Source: Empedobacter tilapiae
Lineage (GTDB): Bacteria; Bacteroidota; Bacteroidia; Flavobacteriales; Weeksellaceae
DNA: 64,000 nucleotides
Direction of reading: 5' to 3'
NCBI RefSeq assembly: GCF_004785645.1
Contig: NZ_SRPE01000002.1
Location: 248,001 to 312,000, forward strand
Below, one piece after another: positions 1-9,178 of this stretch. Made by a program: the position numbers and the translations under genes. Numbering within the stretch: the first letter of the stretch is position 1; every line of letters begins with the position of its first letter. The notes beneath the pieces were generated by a model. That model worked only from the letters and a program-made list of their open reading frames with translations, was not told where the DNA came from and made no database searches.

Positions 1-576
1 TTTTTGATTAAGTGTAGAAAGATTTTCCGCAATATCAAGCGCAGAAATATTTGCTTGAGCTAAAACTTCAGCAAAAATAGGTGCGATAAAATCACGTAAT
101 TGATGCTCTAATTCGAAAACAGTCAGGATAGGAAAAGTTCCTGCATATTTTGAAAAGAATTTTCTGACATCAGAGACTTTAATATTATAACTTCCAAATG
201 CTTTGATACGAATTGGTCCAAATTGCGGATCGCGAAGTAAAACTGGAGCAGGAGTTCCCCATTTTAAATTGACAAAATCTTTTGTTGAGAAATAGTAAAC
301 ATCTGCTTTAAAAGGTGATTGAAAACCATATTTCCAACCTTTTAGTTTTGATAAAATAGGAATATTTTCGGTTGATAAAGAAAATGTTCCCGCTGAAAAA
401 TCATCTGCAAAAACTCCTTGATTAAGAAATAACGCGGCTTGACTTTCTCTTACAATTAATTTCGCACCATTTTTTATCTCCTTGTCTTGATCAGGAAATT
501 TTAACATCAACAAGTTTGGATCTTGTTCTATCCACTCGATGATTTCGATAAAAGGTCCGCTTGATGATAAATTCAT
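1..576 (-). CDS. SPFH-domain protein, YdjI/virion-core-like (3' end outside window)
   Basis: An open frame of 192 codons runs from an ATG at 576 off the left edge. The translation has the layout of the bacterial SPFH family annotated as 'virion core protein, YdjI-like': an early stretch with LMLKFPDQDKEIKNGAKLIV, then VRESQAALFLNQG, a Lys-Gly-Trp-Lys-Tyr-Gly-containing strand and LRDPQFGPIRIKAFGSYNIKV followed by a helical segment. Family members are membrane- or stress-associated scaffolds, often with a C-terminal zinc ribbon, which would lie outside this window. No signal peptide is visible. It is divergent from the helicase gene to its right. The family call is good; the cellular role is not known from the sequence. 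Confidence 0.8.
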   Translation of the reverse strand, partial: MNLSSSGPFIEIIEWIEQDPNLLMLKFPDQDKEIKNGAKLIVRESQAALFLNQGVFADDFSAGTFSLSTENIPILSKLKGWKYGFQSPFKADVYYFSTKDFVNLKWGTPAPVLLRDPQFGPIRIKAFGSYNIKVSDVRKFFSKYAGTFPILTVFELEHQLRDFIAPIFAEVLAQANISALDIAENLSTLNQK

Positions 577-707
577 GGTAGTAGTTTTTTGAGTTGTTGT
601 ATTACAAAGTTGTAAAATCGTCACTCAAAAAAACTCACTATTTTTAGCTAAATATGGAAGAGGTTTATTTAAAATATTTATCATTTCCTCACTTCATTCA
701 ATCTTCG

Positions 708-715
708 TATCTTTG
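708..715 (+). promoter_or_regulatory. Putative -7 promoter element of the Pif1-like gene
   Basis: TATCTTTG matches the Bacteroidetes -7 consensus TAnnTTTG and lies 37 bases before the helicase ATG. No clear -33 TTG is seen at the usual distance, so this is a motif match only. Confidence 0.45.
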
Positions 716-752
716 CTGTTCATTCAAAAAACTCCAAATTCACTCATAAGTT

Positions 753-2432
753 ATGCAACAATCTAAGGCTTTGGCAATTCTAAAATCTGGTCGAAATGTA
801 TTTTTAACAGGTTCTGCGGGTGCCGGAAAAACTTATGTGTTAAATCAATACATTACGTATCTTAAACAACATGGCGTTCCTGTTGCTATAACGGCTTCTA
901 CGGGAATTGCAGCAACGCACATGAATGGTCAAACGATACATTCGTGGGCTGGAATTGGAATAAAAGATTATGTTTCAGATCGATATTTAGCTTCGCTTCG
1001 TGACAAGAAATATTTTCGTGATAAGATGGACAAAGTAAAAGTGTTGATTATTGATGAAATCTCGATGTTGCACCGAAATCAGTTGGATACGGTTGATCAT
1101 GTATTGAAATTTTTTAAGCAAAATGATGAACCTTTTGGAGGAATTCAAGTAATTTTTTCGGGAGATTTTTTTCAGTTGCCACCGATTGGTGAAGAGTGGG
1201 AAGAATCGAAAGATAAATTCTGTTTTATGTCCGATGCTTGGGTGCAATCAAAAGTGCATATCTGTTATTTGACAGAACAATATCGTCAGACAAATAATGC
1301 GTTAAATGATATCTTAAATGAAATTCGTTCGGGACATATTTCGCAAAAAACGGTTGATTTATTAGAATCTCGAATTGAATATTTTCCAGATGAAATAGAT
1401 TCACAAACGCGTTTGTATACACATAATATGGATGTTGATCGAATTAATAAAGGTCAATTGATTAATATTGATTCTTCTTCCAAAACTTTTGAAGCAAAAG
1501 TTGCGGGAAATCCAGCCTTGGTTGAAGTTCTGAAAAAATCTGTTTTAGCTGAAGAAGTTTTAGAATTGAAGATTGGAGCGAAAGTTATGTTTGTTCGTAA
1601 CAATTTCGAAGTTGGTTTTGTAAACGGAACGCTTGGAAATGTCTCGGGTTATACTGAAAAAAATGAACCAATTATAAAAACGTTGGACAACGAATTTTAT
1701 GTTGCAAAACCAGAAACTTGGGCGATAGAAGACGAAAGCGGAAAAGCGTTGGCTTCATTCACACAAGTTCCGTTGCGTTTGGCTTGGGCGATTACGATTC
1801 ATAAATCTCAAGGAATGACCTTAGATTCTGCTTTTATAGATTTGTCGAAAGCATTCGAAAAAGGACAAGGGTATGTTGCACTTTCACGTTTACGAGATTT
1901 AAATTCGTTGATGCTACATGGATTAAATCAAACAGCTTTAGAAATTGATTCACTTGCAATGAAGGCTGATAGACGTTTTCAGGTTTTATCGAATGAAATG
2001 GATGAGTTTTTAAACGAAAAAGAATTGCAAAATTCTTGGGCAGCTTTTATTCGATATTCTGGTGGAACGTTAGATAAAAAGCAAATTGCAAAAAATATTG
2101 AAAAGAATAAAACGAAAGAAAAAGGTCAAAAGAAATCGACTTACGAAATCACATTAGAATATGTGAAAGAGGGGTTGACTTTGGATCAAATTGCAGAAAA
2201 AAGAGGGTTAACAACTTCTGCAATTGTCGATCATATAGGTAAAATAAAAGAAAGTGAACCTGATTTGGATTATTCAAAATTTAGACCTTCTGACAAAATT
2301 ATTGATAAAGTTCGATTGGCTTATAGTGAAATTGAATTTGAAGAGAATAAAGTTTTAAAACCAATTTACGATTATTTTAATGGTGAAATCGGTTATGAAG
2401 ACATCAAAAAAGCATTACTTTTTATTGATTAA
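753..2432 (+). CDS. Pif1/RecD2-like SF1B helicase with C-terminal helix-turn-helix
   Basis: This 559-residue protein is a cytoplasmic ATP-dependent DNA helicase of the Pif1 type. Walker A is GSAGAGKT at residues 20-27, Walker B IIDEISML at 99-106, then FSGDFFQLPPI at 135-145, LTEQYRQ at 173-179, AITIHKSQGMT at 345-355 and GQGYVALSRL at 371-380, which are the SF1 motifs in order. Residues about 460-550 form a separate helical region (TYEITLEYVKEGLTLDQIAEKRG then TTSAIVDHI) like the HTH_40/RQC-type domain seen in Bacteroidetes Pif1 proteins and probably used for DNA binding. It stands alone, with divergent and downstream neighbours unrelated. Expected roles are G-quadruplex or stalled-fork unwinding; that is family knowledge, not shown here. 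Confidence 0.9.
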   Translation: MQQSKALAILKSGRNVFLTGSAGAGKTYVLNQYITYLKQHGVPVAITASTGIAATHMNGQTIHSWAGIGIKDYVSDRYLASLRDKKYFRDKMDKVKVLIIDEISMLHRNQLDTVDHVLKFFKQNDEPFGGIQVIFSGDFFQLPPIGEEWEESKDKFCFMSDAWVQSKVHICYLTEQYRQTNNALNDILNEIRSGHISQKTVDLLESRIEYFPDEIDSQTRLYTHNMDVDRINKGQLINIDSSSKTFEAKVAGNPALVEVLKKSVLAEEVLELKIGAKVMFVRNNFEVGFVNGTLGNVSGYTEKNEPIIKTLDNEFYVAKPETWAIEDESGKALASFTQVPLRLAWAITIHKSQGMTLDSAFIDLSKAFEKGQGYVALSRLRDLNSLMLHGLNQTALEIDSLAMKADRRFQVLSNEMDEFLNEKELQNSWAAFIRYSGGTLDKKQIAKNIEKNKTKEKGQKKSTYEITLEYVKEGLTLDQIAEKRGLTTSAIVDHIGKIKESEPDLDYSKFRPSDKIIDKVRLAYSEIEFEENKVLKPIYDYFNGEIGYEDIKKALLFID

Positions 2433-2563
2433 AATAGATTATTGTCAGTTCGAAAATCTAAATAACTGACAAAATTGGTTAAATCCTTCGAAAGGAATAA
2501 TTGTTGTTAAAAGATAAGTATTAAAAATGAACGCTTTTTTAAAGCATCCATAATTTATAATTT

Positions 2564-3064
2564 ATGTCAATAGAAAACAACAATGTAGTTTCAGTAAACT
2601 ACTCATTACATACCATCGAAGCGAATGGTGAAAAAGTATTTGTAGAACAATCAAATGCACAAGAACCATTAACTTTCTTATTCGGAGCAGGAATGATGAT
2701 TCCTAAATTTGAAGAAGAATTAAAAGGATTAACAGTTGGTGACAAAAAATCATTCGTAATTACTCCAGCAGAAGGATACGGTGAAAGAGTAGAAGAAGCT
2801 GTTGCTCAATTACCTTTAGATATGTTCAAAGAATCTGGATTACCACCAGTTGGAGCACTTTTACCTTTAACAGATGACGCAGGAAATCAATTCCGAGCTT
2901 CAGTTGTAGAGGTGACAGAAGAAGCTGTAATTGCAGATTTGAATCCTCCAATGGCAGGAAAAACGTTAGAATTTGAAGTTGAAATTTTAAATGTTCGTCC
3001 AGCAACTGAGGAAGAATTATCTCACGGACACGCACATGGAGTTGATGGAACTCAAGGTCACTAA
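2564..3064 (+). CDS. slyD: FKBP-type peptidyl-prolyl cis-trans isomerase, SlyD-like
   Basis: The 166-residue protein catalyses cis-trans isomerisation of prolyl bonds and acts as a folding chaperone in the cytoplasm. The FKBP half-barrel carries LTFLFGAGMMIPKFEEEL at about 36-53 and ITPAEGYGER at 66-75. The insert-in-flap chaperone domain follows at about 76-130, and the last FKBP strand LEFEVEILNVRPAT is at 135-148. The tail from 154 is His-rich (HGHAHG), a short form of the SlyD metal-binding tail that suggests nickel or zinc binding. No signal peptide. It is monocistronic, with its own terminator right after the stop codon. Confidence 0.92.
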   Translation: MSIENNNVVSVNYSLHTIEANGEKVFVEQSNAQEPLTFLFGAGMMIPKFEEELKGLTVGDKKSFVITPAEGYGERVEEAVAQLPLDMFKESGLPPVGALLPLTDDAGNQFRASVVEVTEEAVIADLNPPMAGKTLEFEVEILNVRPATEEELSHGHAHGVDGTQGH

Positions 3065-3075
3065 AAAATATTTTT

Positions 3076-3108
3076 AAAAGGCTATTTCGATAAGAGATAG
3101 CCTTTTTT
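3076..3108 (+). terminator. Rho-independent terminator of slyD
   Basis: A perfect 10-bp stem AAAAGGCTAT/ATAGCCTTTT with an 11-base loop ends in a run of T, starting 12 bases after the slyD stop. Confidence 0.85.
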
Positions 3109-3185
3109 ATTTTTAATTGTGAATAAATCATTAATAAATAGATTAAATCCAAGTTATATTTTTCGGCTTGCTTCAACTAAAATCT

Positions 3186-3193
3186 TATCTTTG
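3186..3193 (+). promoter_or_regulatory. Putative -7 promoter element of purN
   Basis: TATCTTTG fits TAnnTTTG and lies about 30 bases before the purN ATG. A TTG at 3168-3170 is 15 bases upstream, slightly closer than the usual -33 spacing. Confidence 0.5.
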
Positions 3194-3223
3194 TAAAACA
3201 AACAAGATTACTTACAAACAAAC

Positions 3224-3784
3224 ATGAAAATAGCTGTATTTGTTTCCGGTGGCGGAACAAATCTTCAAAATATTATTGATGCAGTTGAAGACGGAACATT
3301 ACCAAATGTCGAGATTTCGATGGTAATGGCAGACCGCGACTGTTATGCAATAGAACGATCGTTGGATAAAGATATCCGAACGTATGTCTTAGACCGAAAA
3401 ACTTTTTCGCAAGATGCCGAACATAATTTAGAAGGAGAAGAAATCGACTTAATTGTTTTGGCAGGTTTTTTAACCATATTATCTCCAGAATTTACCTCGA
3501 AATGGGGCTCGAAAATGATTAATATTCATCCTGCATTATTACCAAAATTTGGTGGAAAAGGAATGTATGGAGCAAAAGTTCACCAAGCAGTTTTAGAAGC
3601 TGGTGAAAAAACATCAGGAGCAACTGTACATTTTGTGACAGCTGGTGTAGACGAAGGACAAATTATTTGTCAAGGAACTTTTGAGATCGAAGAAGGTGAT
3701 GAAGTAGCAGATTTACAGCGTAAAGTTGCTGAGGTAGAAAGCGAAATTTATATCAAGGCAATCAAGCAAATCAGCGAAGCATAA
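3224..3784 (+). CDS. purN: Phosphoribosylglycinamide formyltransferase (GAR transformylase)
   Basis: This 186-residue enzyme transfers the formyl group of 10-formyl-THF to GAR, the third step of purine synthesis, in the cytoplasm. The N-terminal phosphate loop is FVSGGGTNLQ at residues 6-15. The catalytic triad of the family is present as Asn100 and His102 in INIHPALLPKF and Asp143 in GVDEGQI. Length is slightly below the E. coli enzyme (212). It starts a purine block with purH and purD, but a strong hairpin separates it from purH, so it is probably its own transcription unit or attenuated within a longer one. Confidence 0.95.
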   Translation: MKIAVFVSGGGTNLQNIIDAVEDGTLPNVEISMVMADRDCYAIERSLDKDIRTYVLDRKTFSQDAEHNLEGEEIDLIVLAGFLTILSPEFTSKWGSKMINIHPALLPKFGGKGMYGAKVHQAVLEAGEKTSGATVHFVTAGVDEGQIICQGTFEIEEGDEVADLQRKVAEVESEIYIKAIKQISEA

Positions 3785-3795
3785 AATATAGAATG

Positions 3796-3823
3796 CCTCA
3801 ATGTCGTGTACATTGAGGTTTTT
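3796..3823 (+). terminator. Rho-independent terminator of purN
   Basis: Perfect 8-bp stem CCTCAATG/CATTGAGG, 7-base loop, followed by TTTTTC; it lies between purN and purH. Confidence 0.75.
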
Positions 3824-3873
3824 CATTTCCAATAAAATAGTAAACAAACAATAAACTTTAAAAACTAAACACA

Positions 3874-5385
3874 ATGCAAAAACAAGCGCTAATCAGTGTT
3901 TCGGACAAGTCGAACTTGTTAGAATTTGCAAAATTCTTGGTTGAACAAGATTACAAAATCTTATCAACTGGAGGAACTTACAAACATTTACAAGACAATG
4001 GAATCGAGGTTACAGAAGTAAAAGATGTAACTGGTTTTCCTGAGATTTTGGATGGTCGCGTAAAATCTTTACATCCTGCAATTCATGGTGGTATTATGGC
4101 GCGTCGTTCGGACGAAAACCATATGGCAACAATTGCAGAACATGGAATTAACCCAATCGATATCGTTATTGTAAATCTTTATCCTTTCTTCGAAAAGATG
4201 AATACAGGACTTTCTGAAGCGGAAATGATTGAGTTTATTGACATCGGAGGTCCATCAATGTTACGTTCTTCTGCAAAGAATTTTTATGATGTAACGGTTG
4301 TAACGGATGTGAATGATTATGAAGTTGTGATGAATGAAATTCGCGAGAATGGTTCAACTTCTATCGAAACGCGTAAATTATGTGCTGGTAAAGTGTTCAA
4401 CTTAACTTCTGCTTACGATGCGGCGATTTCTACTTACATTTTAGGAGAAGATTTTCCTCAATTTTTAGAGTCTTCTTACGAGAAAGTGATGGATTTACGT
4501 TACGGAGAAAATCCACATCAAAAAGCAGCTTATTACGTTGATAAAACGAAAAATGGAGCAATGAAAGATTTCGAATATTTACAAGGAAAAGAACTTTCTT
4601 TCAATAATATTCGTGATATGGATTTAGCTTATAAAGTAGTTTCAGAATTCGAAGAAATAACTTGTTGTGCAGTGAAACATTCAACGCCTTGTGGAGTGGC
4701 GATTGGAGATAATATTTTAGAAGCTTATGAAAAAGCGTATGAATGTGATCCAATGTCAATTTTTGGTGGAATTATAGCTTTCAATAGAGAAGTTGATGGA
4801 AAAACTGCAGTTGAATTAAATAAAATTTTCTTAGAAATTGTAATTGCGCCTTCATTTACAGAAGAAGCGTTAGAAATTTTCAAACAAAAGAAGAATTTAC
4901 GAATCATAAAAGTGAAAAATCCTGTTTCGGACAAAGTTACTTATGTAAAAGTTGATGGAGGATTAATTGTTCAGTCTACAGATAATCAGTTTTCAACAGA
5001 TCTTAAAGTAGTAACTGAAGCTCAACCGACTGATCGTCAAATGACAGATTTAGTTTTTGCTCAAAAAATTGTAAAATGGGTAAAATCTAACGCGATTGTT
5101 GTAGCAACGAATGGTCAAGCTTACGGAATCGGAGGAGGTCAAACAAACCGCATTTGGGCAGCTCAACAAGCGATTGCTCGTGCAAAAGAAAAAGTGGAAG
5201 AAGATTTAGTTTTAGCTTCAGATGCATTTTTCCCTTTCCGTGATGTAGCAGATTTTGCAGCAGAAAATGGAATTAAAGCAATTATTCAACCAGGAGGATC
5301 AATTAAAGATCAAGAATCTATTGATGCTTGTAACGAACGCGAAATTCCGATGGTTTTCACAGGAATGAGACATTTTATGCACTAA
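3874..5385 (+). CDS. purH: Bifunctional AICAR transformylase / IMP cyclohydrolase
   Basis: The 503-residue protein performs the last two steps of IMP synthesis. Residues 1 to about 190 are the MGS-like IMP cyclohydrolase domain ([10 protein letters not shown] near 6, STGGT near 31, [12 protein letters not shown] near 62). The rest is AICAR transformylase, with the catalytic Lys268-His269 in [11 protein letters not shown] and the typical [14 protein letters not shown] segment before it. The C-terminus ends in FTGMRHFMH, as usual for the family. Length is close to the standard of about 510-530. It is followed within 60 bases by a four-helix-bundle gene and then purD. Confidence 0.96.
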   Translation: MQKQALISVSDKSNLLEFAKFLVEQDYKILSTGGTYKHLQDNGIEVTEVKDVTGFPEILDGRVKSLHPAIHGGIMARRSDENHMATIAEHGINPIDIVIVNLYPFFEKMNTGLSEAEMIEFIDIGGPSMLRSSAKNFYDVTVVTDVNDYEVVMNEIRENGSTSIETRKLCAGKVFNLTSAYDAAISTYILGEDFPQFLESSYEKVMDLRYGENPHQKAAYYVDKTKNGAMKDFEYLQGKELSFNNIRDMDLAYKVVSEFEEITCCAVKHSTPCGVAIGDNILEAYEKAYECDPMSIFGGIIAFNREVDGKTAVELNKIFLEIVIAPSFTEEALEIFKQKKNLRIIKVKNPVSDKVTYVKVDGGLIVQSTDNQFSTDLKVVTEAQPTDRQMTDLVFAQKIVKWVKSNAIVVATNGQAYGIGGGQTNRIWAAQQAIARAKEKVEEDLVLASDAFFPFRDVADFAAENGIKAIIQPGGSIKDQESIDACNEREIPMVFTGMRHFMH

Positions 5386-5406
5386 AATTCGATGTGCGAT
5401 ATTTGT

Positions 5407-5836
5407 TTTGCGATGTGGGGATTTAAGATTAACTTAGTGTAAATGAGAAGTTATAGAAATTTAGACATATGGCAAAAAAGTTTGGAGATTTTGAGATTGG
5501 TTTACGATCTTTCGAATAAATTTCCAGAATCAGAAAAATATGGATTAACTGTTCAAATAAAAAGAGCCGTTGTTTCAATTCTTTCAAATATCGCGGAAGG
5601 TTCTGGAAGAAATTCAAATCAGCAAATGATTAATTTTCTATCTATTTCAAAAGGTTCTGCTTTTGAGGTTGAAGCTCAATTAATAATAGCTTTTGAGTTG
5701 AATTATATAACAGAATCAGAATTAAATGAAGCTTTAGAATTAATTGATCATTATTGTAGAATGAATCAAAATTTTCAAAACTATTTAATAAAGAAAAACA
5801 ATGGAACAAAATAATAGCGCAAACCGAGAATCGCAA
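5407..5836 (+). repeat. 8-bp inverted repeat bracketing the S23-type gene
   Basis: TTTGCGAT at 5407-5414 upstream and its exact reverse complement ATCGCAAA at 5829-5836 downstream bracket the four-helix-bundle gene. Both flanks carry further short GCGAT/CTCGCA-like words. The repeat is short enough to be chance; it is listed because it lies at both edges of an apparently inserted gene. Confidence 0.35.
5443..5814 (+). CDS. Four-helix-bundle protein, S23 (rRNA intervening sequence) family
   Basis: The 123-residue protein matches the family known as 'four helix bundle protein' or 23S rRNA intervening-sequence protein. Hallmarks are the start YRNLDIWQKSLEI, the segment GLTVQIKRAVVSILSNIAEGSGR at about 38-60, and the following SISKGSAFEVEAQLIIA. 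The family forms a pentameric helical bundle; its function is unknown. In spirochaetes it sits inside rRNA, while in Bacteroidetes it is scattered between unrelated genes. Here it lies between purH and purD, and its last 14 bases overlap the purD start. Its context suggests insertion of a small mobile or hitchhiking cassette rather than a role in purine synthesis. Confidence 0.9.
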   Translation: MRSYRNLDIWQKSLEILRLVYDLSNKFPESEKYGLTVQIKRAVVSILSNIAEGSGRNSNQQMINFLSISKGSAFEVEAQLIIAFELNYITESELNEALELIDHYCRMNQNFQNYLIKKNNGTK

Positions 5837-7093
5837 ACTGCAACTCGCATCTTAGTAATAGGTTCAGGAGGTCGTGAACACGCAATCGGATGGAAATTTG
5901 CTGAAGACTTTAAACAAAAAGGTCAAGAAGTAGAATTATTCTTTATTCCAGGAAATGCAGGAACAGCTCAAATCGGAACAAATGTTTCGGTTTCTTCGAT
6001 TGAAGAAATGAAAAATTACGCGAAAGAAAATCAAATTGATTTAACTTTTGTTGGACCTGAAGCTGAATTATCGGAAGGTATCGTTGATATTTTTCAGAAA
6101 GAGAATTTAAACGTTTTCGGACCTCATAAAGCAGCTGCACAATTGGAAGCTTCTAAAGCTTTTGCAAAGGATTTTATGGATAAGTATGGTGTGAAAACAG
6201 CAAAATATAAGAATTTTCAAGGACCAATGTTGGCGATTGATTATTTGAAAACACAAGAGTACCCAATTGTAGTGAAAGCCTCTGGTTTAGCAGCTGGAAA
6301 AGGAGTGATTATCTGCCAAGATTTCGAAGAAGCGAAGCAAGCTGTTTTAGATATCATGGAAGATAAAACCTTTGGAGATGCAGGAAATGAAGTGGTTATT
6401 GAAGAATATTTAGAAGGTTTTGAAGCTTCTATTTTGTCTTTCTTTAACGGGAAAAAAATCGTTCCATTTGTTTCTGCAAAAGATCACAAGAAAATTGGAG
6501 AAGGAGAAACTGGTCTTAATACTGGTGGAATGGGCGTTATCGCTCCAAATCCATTGTTTACGGATGAACATTTCAAAATGTTCGAAGAAGAAATTATGGA
6601 GCCAACAAAATGTGGTTTAATCAAGGAAGGATTAGAGTTTGCTGGAGTTATTTTCTTTGGATTAATGATTACGACAAAAGGAGTTTATTTGTTGGAATAT
6701 AATCTTAGAATGGGTGATCCAGAAACACAAACGACTTTACCTTTGTTAGAAAATGATTTGGCTGAGGTTGTAAATAAAGCAATCAAAGGAGAAGATTTCG
6801 ACTTGACTTTCAAAAATCAACATGCATGTTGTGTTGTAATGGTTTCAGGAGGATATCCAGGTAATTATGACAAGGGTTTTGAGATTCGTGGTTTAGAAAA
6901 TGTAACTTGTCCTAATTTTATTGCTGGTGCAAAATTATCAGGAGAACAAATTTTGACTTCTGGTGGACGTGTAATCAACATAGTTGGATTAGGAAATACA
7001 TTAGAAGAAGCACGTGAAACTGCTTATGAAAACATCAAAAAAGTACATTTTGATTACGAATATTATCGAAATGATATTGGAGTAATTCAATAA
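5801..7093 (+). CDS. purD: Phosphoribosylamine-glycine ligase (GAR synthetase)
   Basis: This 430-residue ATP-grasp enzyme joins phosphoribosylamine and glycine, step two of purine synthesis. The N-terminal dinucleotide-type loop is GSGGREH at residues 21-27, and the ATP-grasp core includes VVKASGLAAGKGV, the GLNTGGMGV loop and the metal-binding EYNLRMGDPETQ segment. The glycine-rich start normally lies near residue 7, so about 14 extra residues (beginning MEQNNSANRESQTATR) precede it. No other ATG/GTG/TTG was seen between 5801 and the conserved core. The first codons overlap the upstream S23-type gene, so the extension probably comes from that gene's flank. A terminator follows. Confidence 0.94.
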   Translation: MEQNNSANRESQTATRILVIGSGGREHAIGWKFAEDFKQKGQEVELFFIPGNAGTAQIGTNVSVSSIEEMKNYAKENQIDLTFVGPEAELSEGIVDIFQKENLNVFGPHKAAAQLEASKAFAKDFMDKYGVKTAKYKNFQGPMLAIDYLKTQEYPIVVKASGLAAGKGVIICQDFEEAKQAVLDIMEDKTFGDAGNEVVIEEYLEGFEASILSFFNGKKIVPFVSAKDHKKIGEGETGLNTGGMGVIAPNPLFTDEHFKMFEEEIMEPTKCGLIKEGLEFAGVIFFGLMITTKGVYLLEYNLRMGDPETQTTLPLLENDLAEVVNKAIKGEDFDLTFKNQHACCVVMVSGGYPGNYDKGFEIRGLENVTCPNFIAGAKLSGEQILTSGGRVINIVGLGNTLEEARETAYENIKKVHFDYEYYRNDIGVIQ

Positions 7094-7117
7094 ATTGTTA
7101 CTGATAAATATTTTTAT

Positions 7118-7152
7118 AATCAGATTAAGGATTTCTTTAATCTGATTTTTTA
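7118..7152 (+). terminator. Rho-independent terminator of purD
   Basis: An 11-bp stem AATCAGATTAA/TTAATCTGATT with an 8-base loop and a T run follows purD by 24 bases. Confidence 0.85.
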
Positions 7153-7198
7153 TATAATTTTTACAATTACGCTTTATTTAAAATTAAACTTAATTTAG

Positions 7199-7206
7199 TA
7201 GTTTTG
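7199..7206 (+). promoter_or_regulatory. Putative -7 promoter element of the GT9-GT2 gene
   Basis: TAGTTTTG fits TAnnTTTG and ends 17 bases before the ATG at 7224. No matching -33 element is obvious. Confidence 0.4.
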
Positions 7207-7223
7207 TTAGATAACTATGTTTT

Positions 7224-9125
7224 ATGAAAATTTTGATCATCCAACACAAAATGATAGGAGATGTATTGTTAACTTCATTATTGTGCGAAAATATCAAAAA
7301 AGCTTTTCCAAATACTATTGTAGATTATTTGATTAATAGCAATACATTACCTGTTTTAGAAAATAATCCTTATATCGATAATAAAATTATTTTTGAAGAA
7401 AAGGAAATAAAAGGTTTAATAAAATTGGTGAAATTCTCTAAAAGAATTAATCAAAATCAATATGATGTTGTTATTGATGCTTATTCTAAATTACAAAGTT
7501 GGGTAGACGTTTTTATTAATGATGCGCAAAAAAAAATATCATATAAAAAACCAGGACGTACACTTATTTATACGGATAATGTAGAAAAACATAACGAACC
7601 TCATTCATATTTAGGATTAGCAATAGAACATCGCTTAGCTTTGTTAAAACCTTTAGGAATAGAGACTCCTTTGATTACTGAACCAAAGTTATATTTGACA
7701 ATTGATGAAATAAATTTCGCAAAAGATTTATTTGAAAAACATCAAGTTGATACAACGCGTAAAACAGTTATGATTAGTTTGCTTGGTTCTGATCCTTCAA
7801 AAACTTATCCTCTAAATAAAATAGCGGAAATGGTTGATTTTATTGGACAAAATTATAATGTCAATATTTTATTCAATTATTTTCCTAAACAAATAAATCA
7901 AGCAAAAGAAGTTTACAATCAATTATCAAAAGAAACGCAAGAAAAAATTTATTTTGAATTGTTAGGTAATGATTTACGTGAATTTATTGCTATTGCTAAC
8001 GAGTGTGATTTGATAGTAGGAAATGATGGTGGAGCGATTAATATGTCAAAAGCTTTAGGTAAAAAATCATTTATTATTTTTTCGCCATGGATTGATAAGA
8101 AAGTATGGGCAACTTTCGAAGATGGAATAAATCATACAAGTGTTCATTTAAAAGATTATTTTCCCGAAAGGTTTAAGAAATTAAACAATCGTCAAATAAA
8201 AAAACAAGTAAATGAATTTTATTCAGTGTTTGATTTCGAGTTGTTTAAAGATAAATTAGATGGTTTTCTAAACAATAATCTATTAGGTGAACAATTTATA
8301 AATAAGAATAACGTTGAAATAGAAACTAAAAAGGAATATTCTATAAGATCAATGTCTACCAAAATCTCAGCATTACTGATTACTTATAATGAAGAAAAAA
8401 ATATGCGTCGTTACTTAAATGATGTTGATTTTGCTGATGAAATTATTATAATAGATTCTTATAGTATAGATAAAACGGAAGAAATTGCTATTCAAAATCC
8501 GAAAGTGACATTTATAAAACGAAAGTTTGATAATTTTACCAATCAACGTAATTACGGACTTTCTTTGGCAAAAAATGATTGGGTTACATTTTTTGATGCT
8601 GATGAAGGAATTTCGACTCAATTAAAAAAAGAAATTATTTCGATTTTTAATAATCAACCTAAATTTGACGCTTATTTTGTATATAGAAAGTTCTTTTTTA
8701 AGAAGAAACATATTAAATATTCGGGTATGCAAAATGATAAGGCTATTCGAATTTTTAAGAAATCTAAATCTCAATATAGATTAGACCGTATGGTGCATGA
8801 AATTATCGAATGTAATGGTGAAGTAGGCTTTTTAACAAATAAACTAGATCACTATACTTTTGATAATGAGCAAGAGTATTTAGATAAATTAAATAGTTAT
8901 TCGAGTTTAAGAGCTCAAGAGCTTCGTCTAAAAGGTTTAAAACCATCATTTTATCATTATAAAATAAAACCTGCTTATCGTTTTTTAAATTATTTCGTGA
9001 TGAGACTTGGTTTTTTAGATGGAAAAGATGGTTACACAATTGCAAAACTACATGCAATTTCTGTTGCAAATCGCTACAAATATTTAGACGAAATTTATAG
9101 AAAAGAGAATCAAAACTTAGGTTAA
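7224..9125 (+). CDS. Fused heptosyltransferase-like (GT9) and GT2 glycosyltransferase
   Basis: One 633-residue frame carries two glycosyltransferases. Residues 1 to about 350 are GT9: the start MKILIIQHKMIGDVLLTSLL and the nucleotide-sugar site LIVGNDGGAINMSKALG near 262-278 are those of ADP-heptose-type LPS core transferases. After a linker, a new domain begins at Met377 (STKISALLITYNEEKNM), with the GT2 signature FADEIIIIDSYS and a metal-binding Asp458-Ala-Asp460 in FFDADEG; this half resembles WaaE/KdtX-like glucosyltransferases. An internal ATG at 8352 could also start the GT2 half separately. Both act at the inner face of the cytoplasmic membrane on lipid A-core. No stop or frame change lies at the joint, so the fusion looks real. 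Confidence 0.88.
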   Translation: MKILIIQHKMIGDVLLTSLLCENIKKAFPNTIVDYLINSNTLPVLENNPYIDNKIIFEEKEIKGLIKLVKFSKRINQNQYDVVIDAYSKLQSWVDVFINDAQKKISYKKPGRTLIYTDNVEKHNEPHSYLGLAIEHRLALLKPLGIETPLITEPKLYLTIDEINFAKDLFEKHQVDTTRKTVMISLLGSDPSKTYPLNKIAEMVDFIGQNYNVNILFNYFPKQINQAKEVYNQLSKETQEKIYFELLGNDLREFIAIANECDLIVGNDGGAINMSKALGKKSFIIFSPWIDKKVWATFEDGINHTSVHLKDYFPERFKKLNNRQIKKQVNEFYSVFDFELFKDKLDGFLNNNLLGEQFINKNNVEIETKKEYSIRSMSTKISALLITYNEEKNMRRYLNDVDFADEIIIIDSYSIDKTEEIAIQNPKVTFIKRKFDNFTNQRNYGLSLAKNDWVTFFDADEGISTQLKKEIISIFNNQPKFDAYFVYRKFFFKKKHIKYSGMQNDKAIRIFKKSKSQYRLDRMVHEIIECNGEVGFLTNKLDHYTFDNEQEYLDKLNSYSSLRAQELRLKGLKPSFYHYKIKPAYRFLNYFVMRLGFLDGKDGYTIAKLHAISVANRYKYLDEIYRKENQNLG

Positions 9126-9178
9126 ATAAAGAAGTTTAAGATTTTATTATACATTTGTCATACATTAAAAATAATACA

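Noticed and set aside
2442-2472. Hairpin TTGTCAGTT/AACTGACAA after the helicase gene
   Set aside because: No T run on either strand, so it was not called a terminator.
2826-3176. Antisense open frame of 116 codons over slyD
   Set aside because: Leu/Ile-rich low-complexity translation opposite a clear slyD; it is a shadow of the sense gene.
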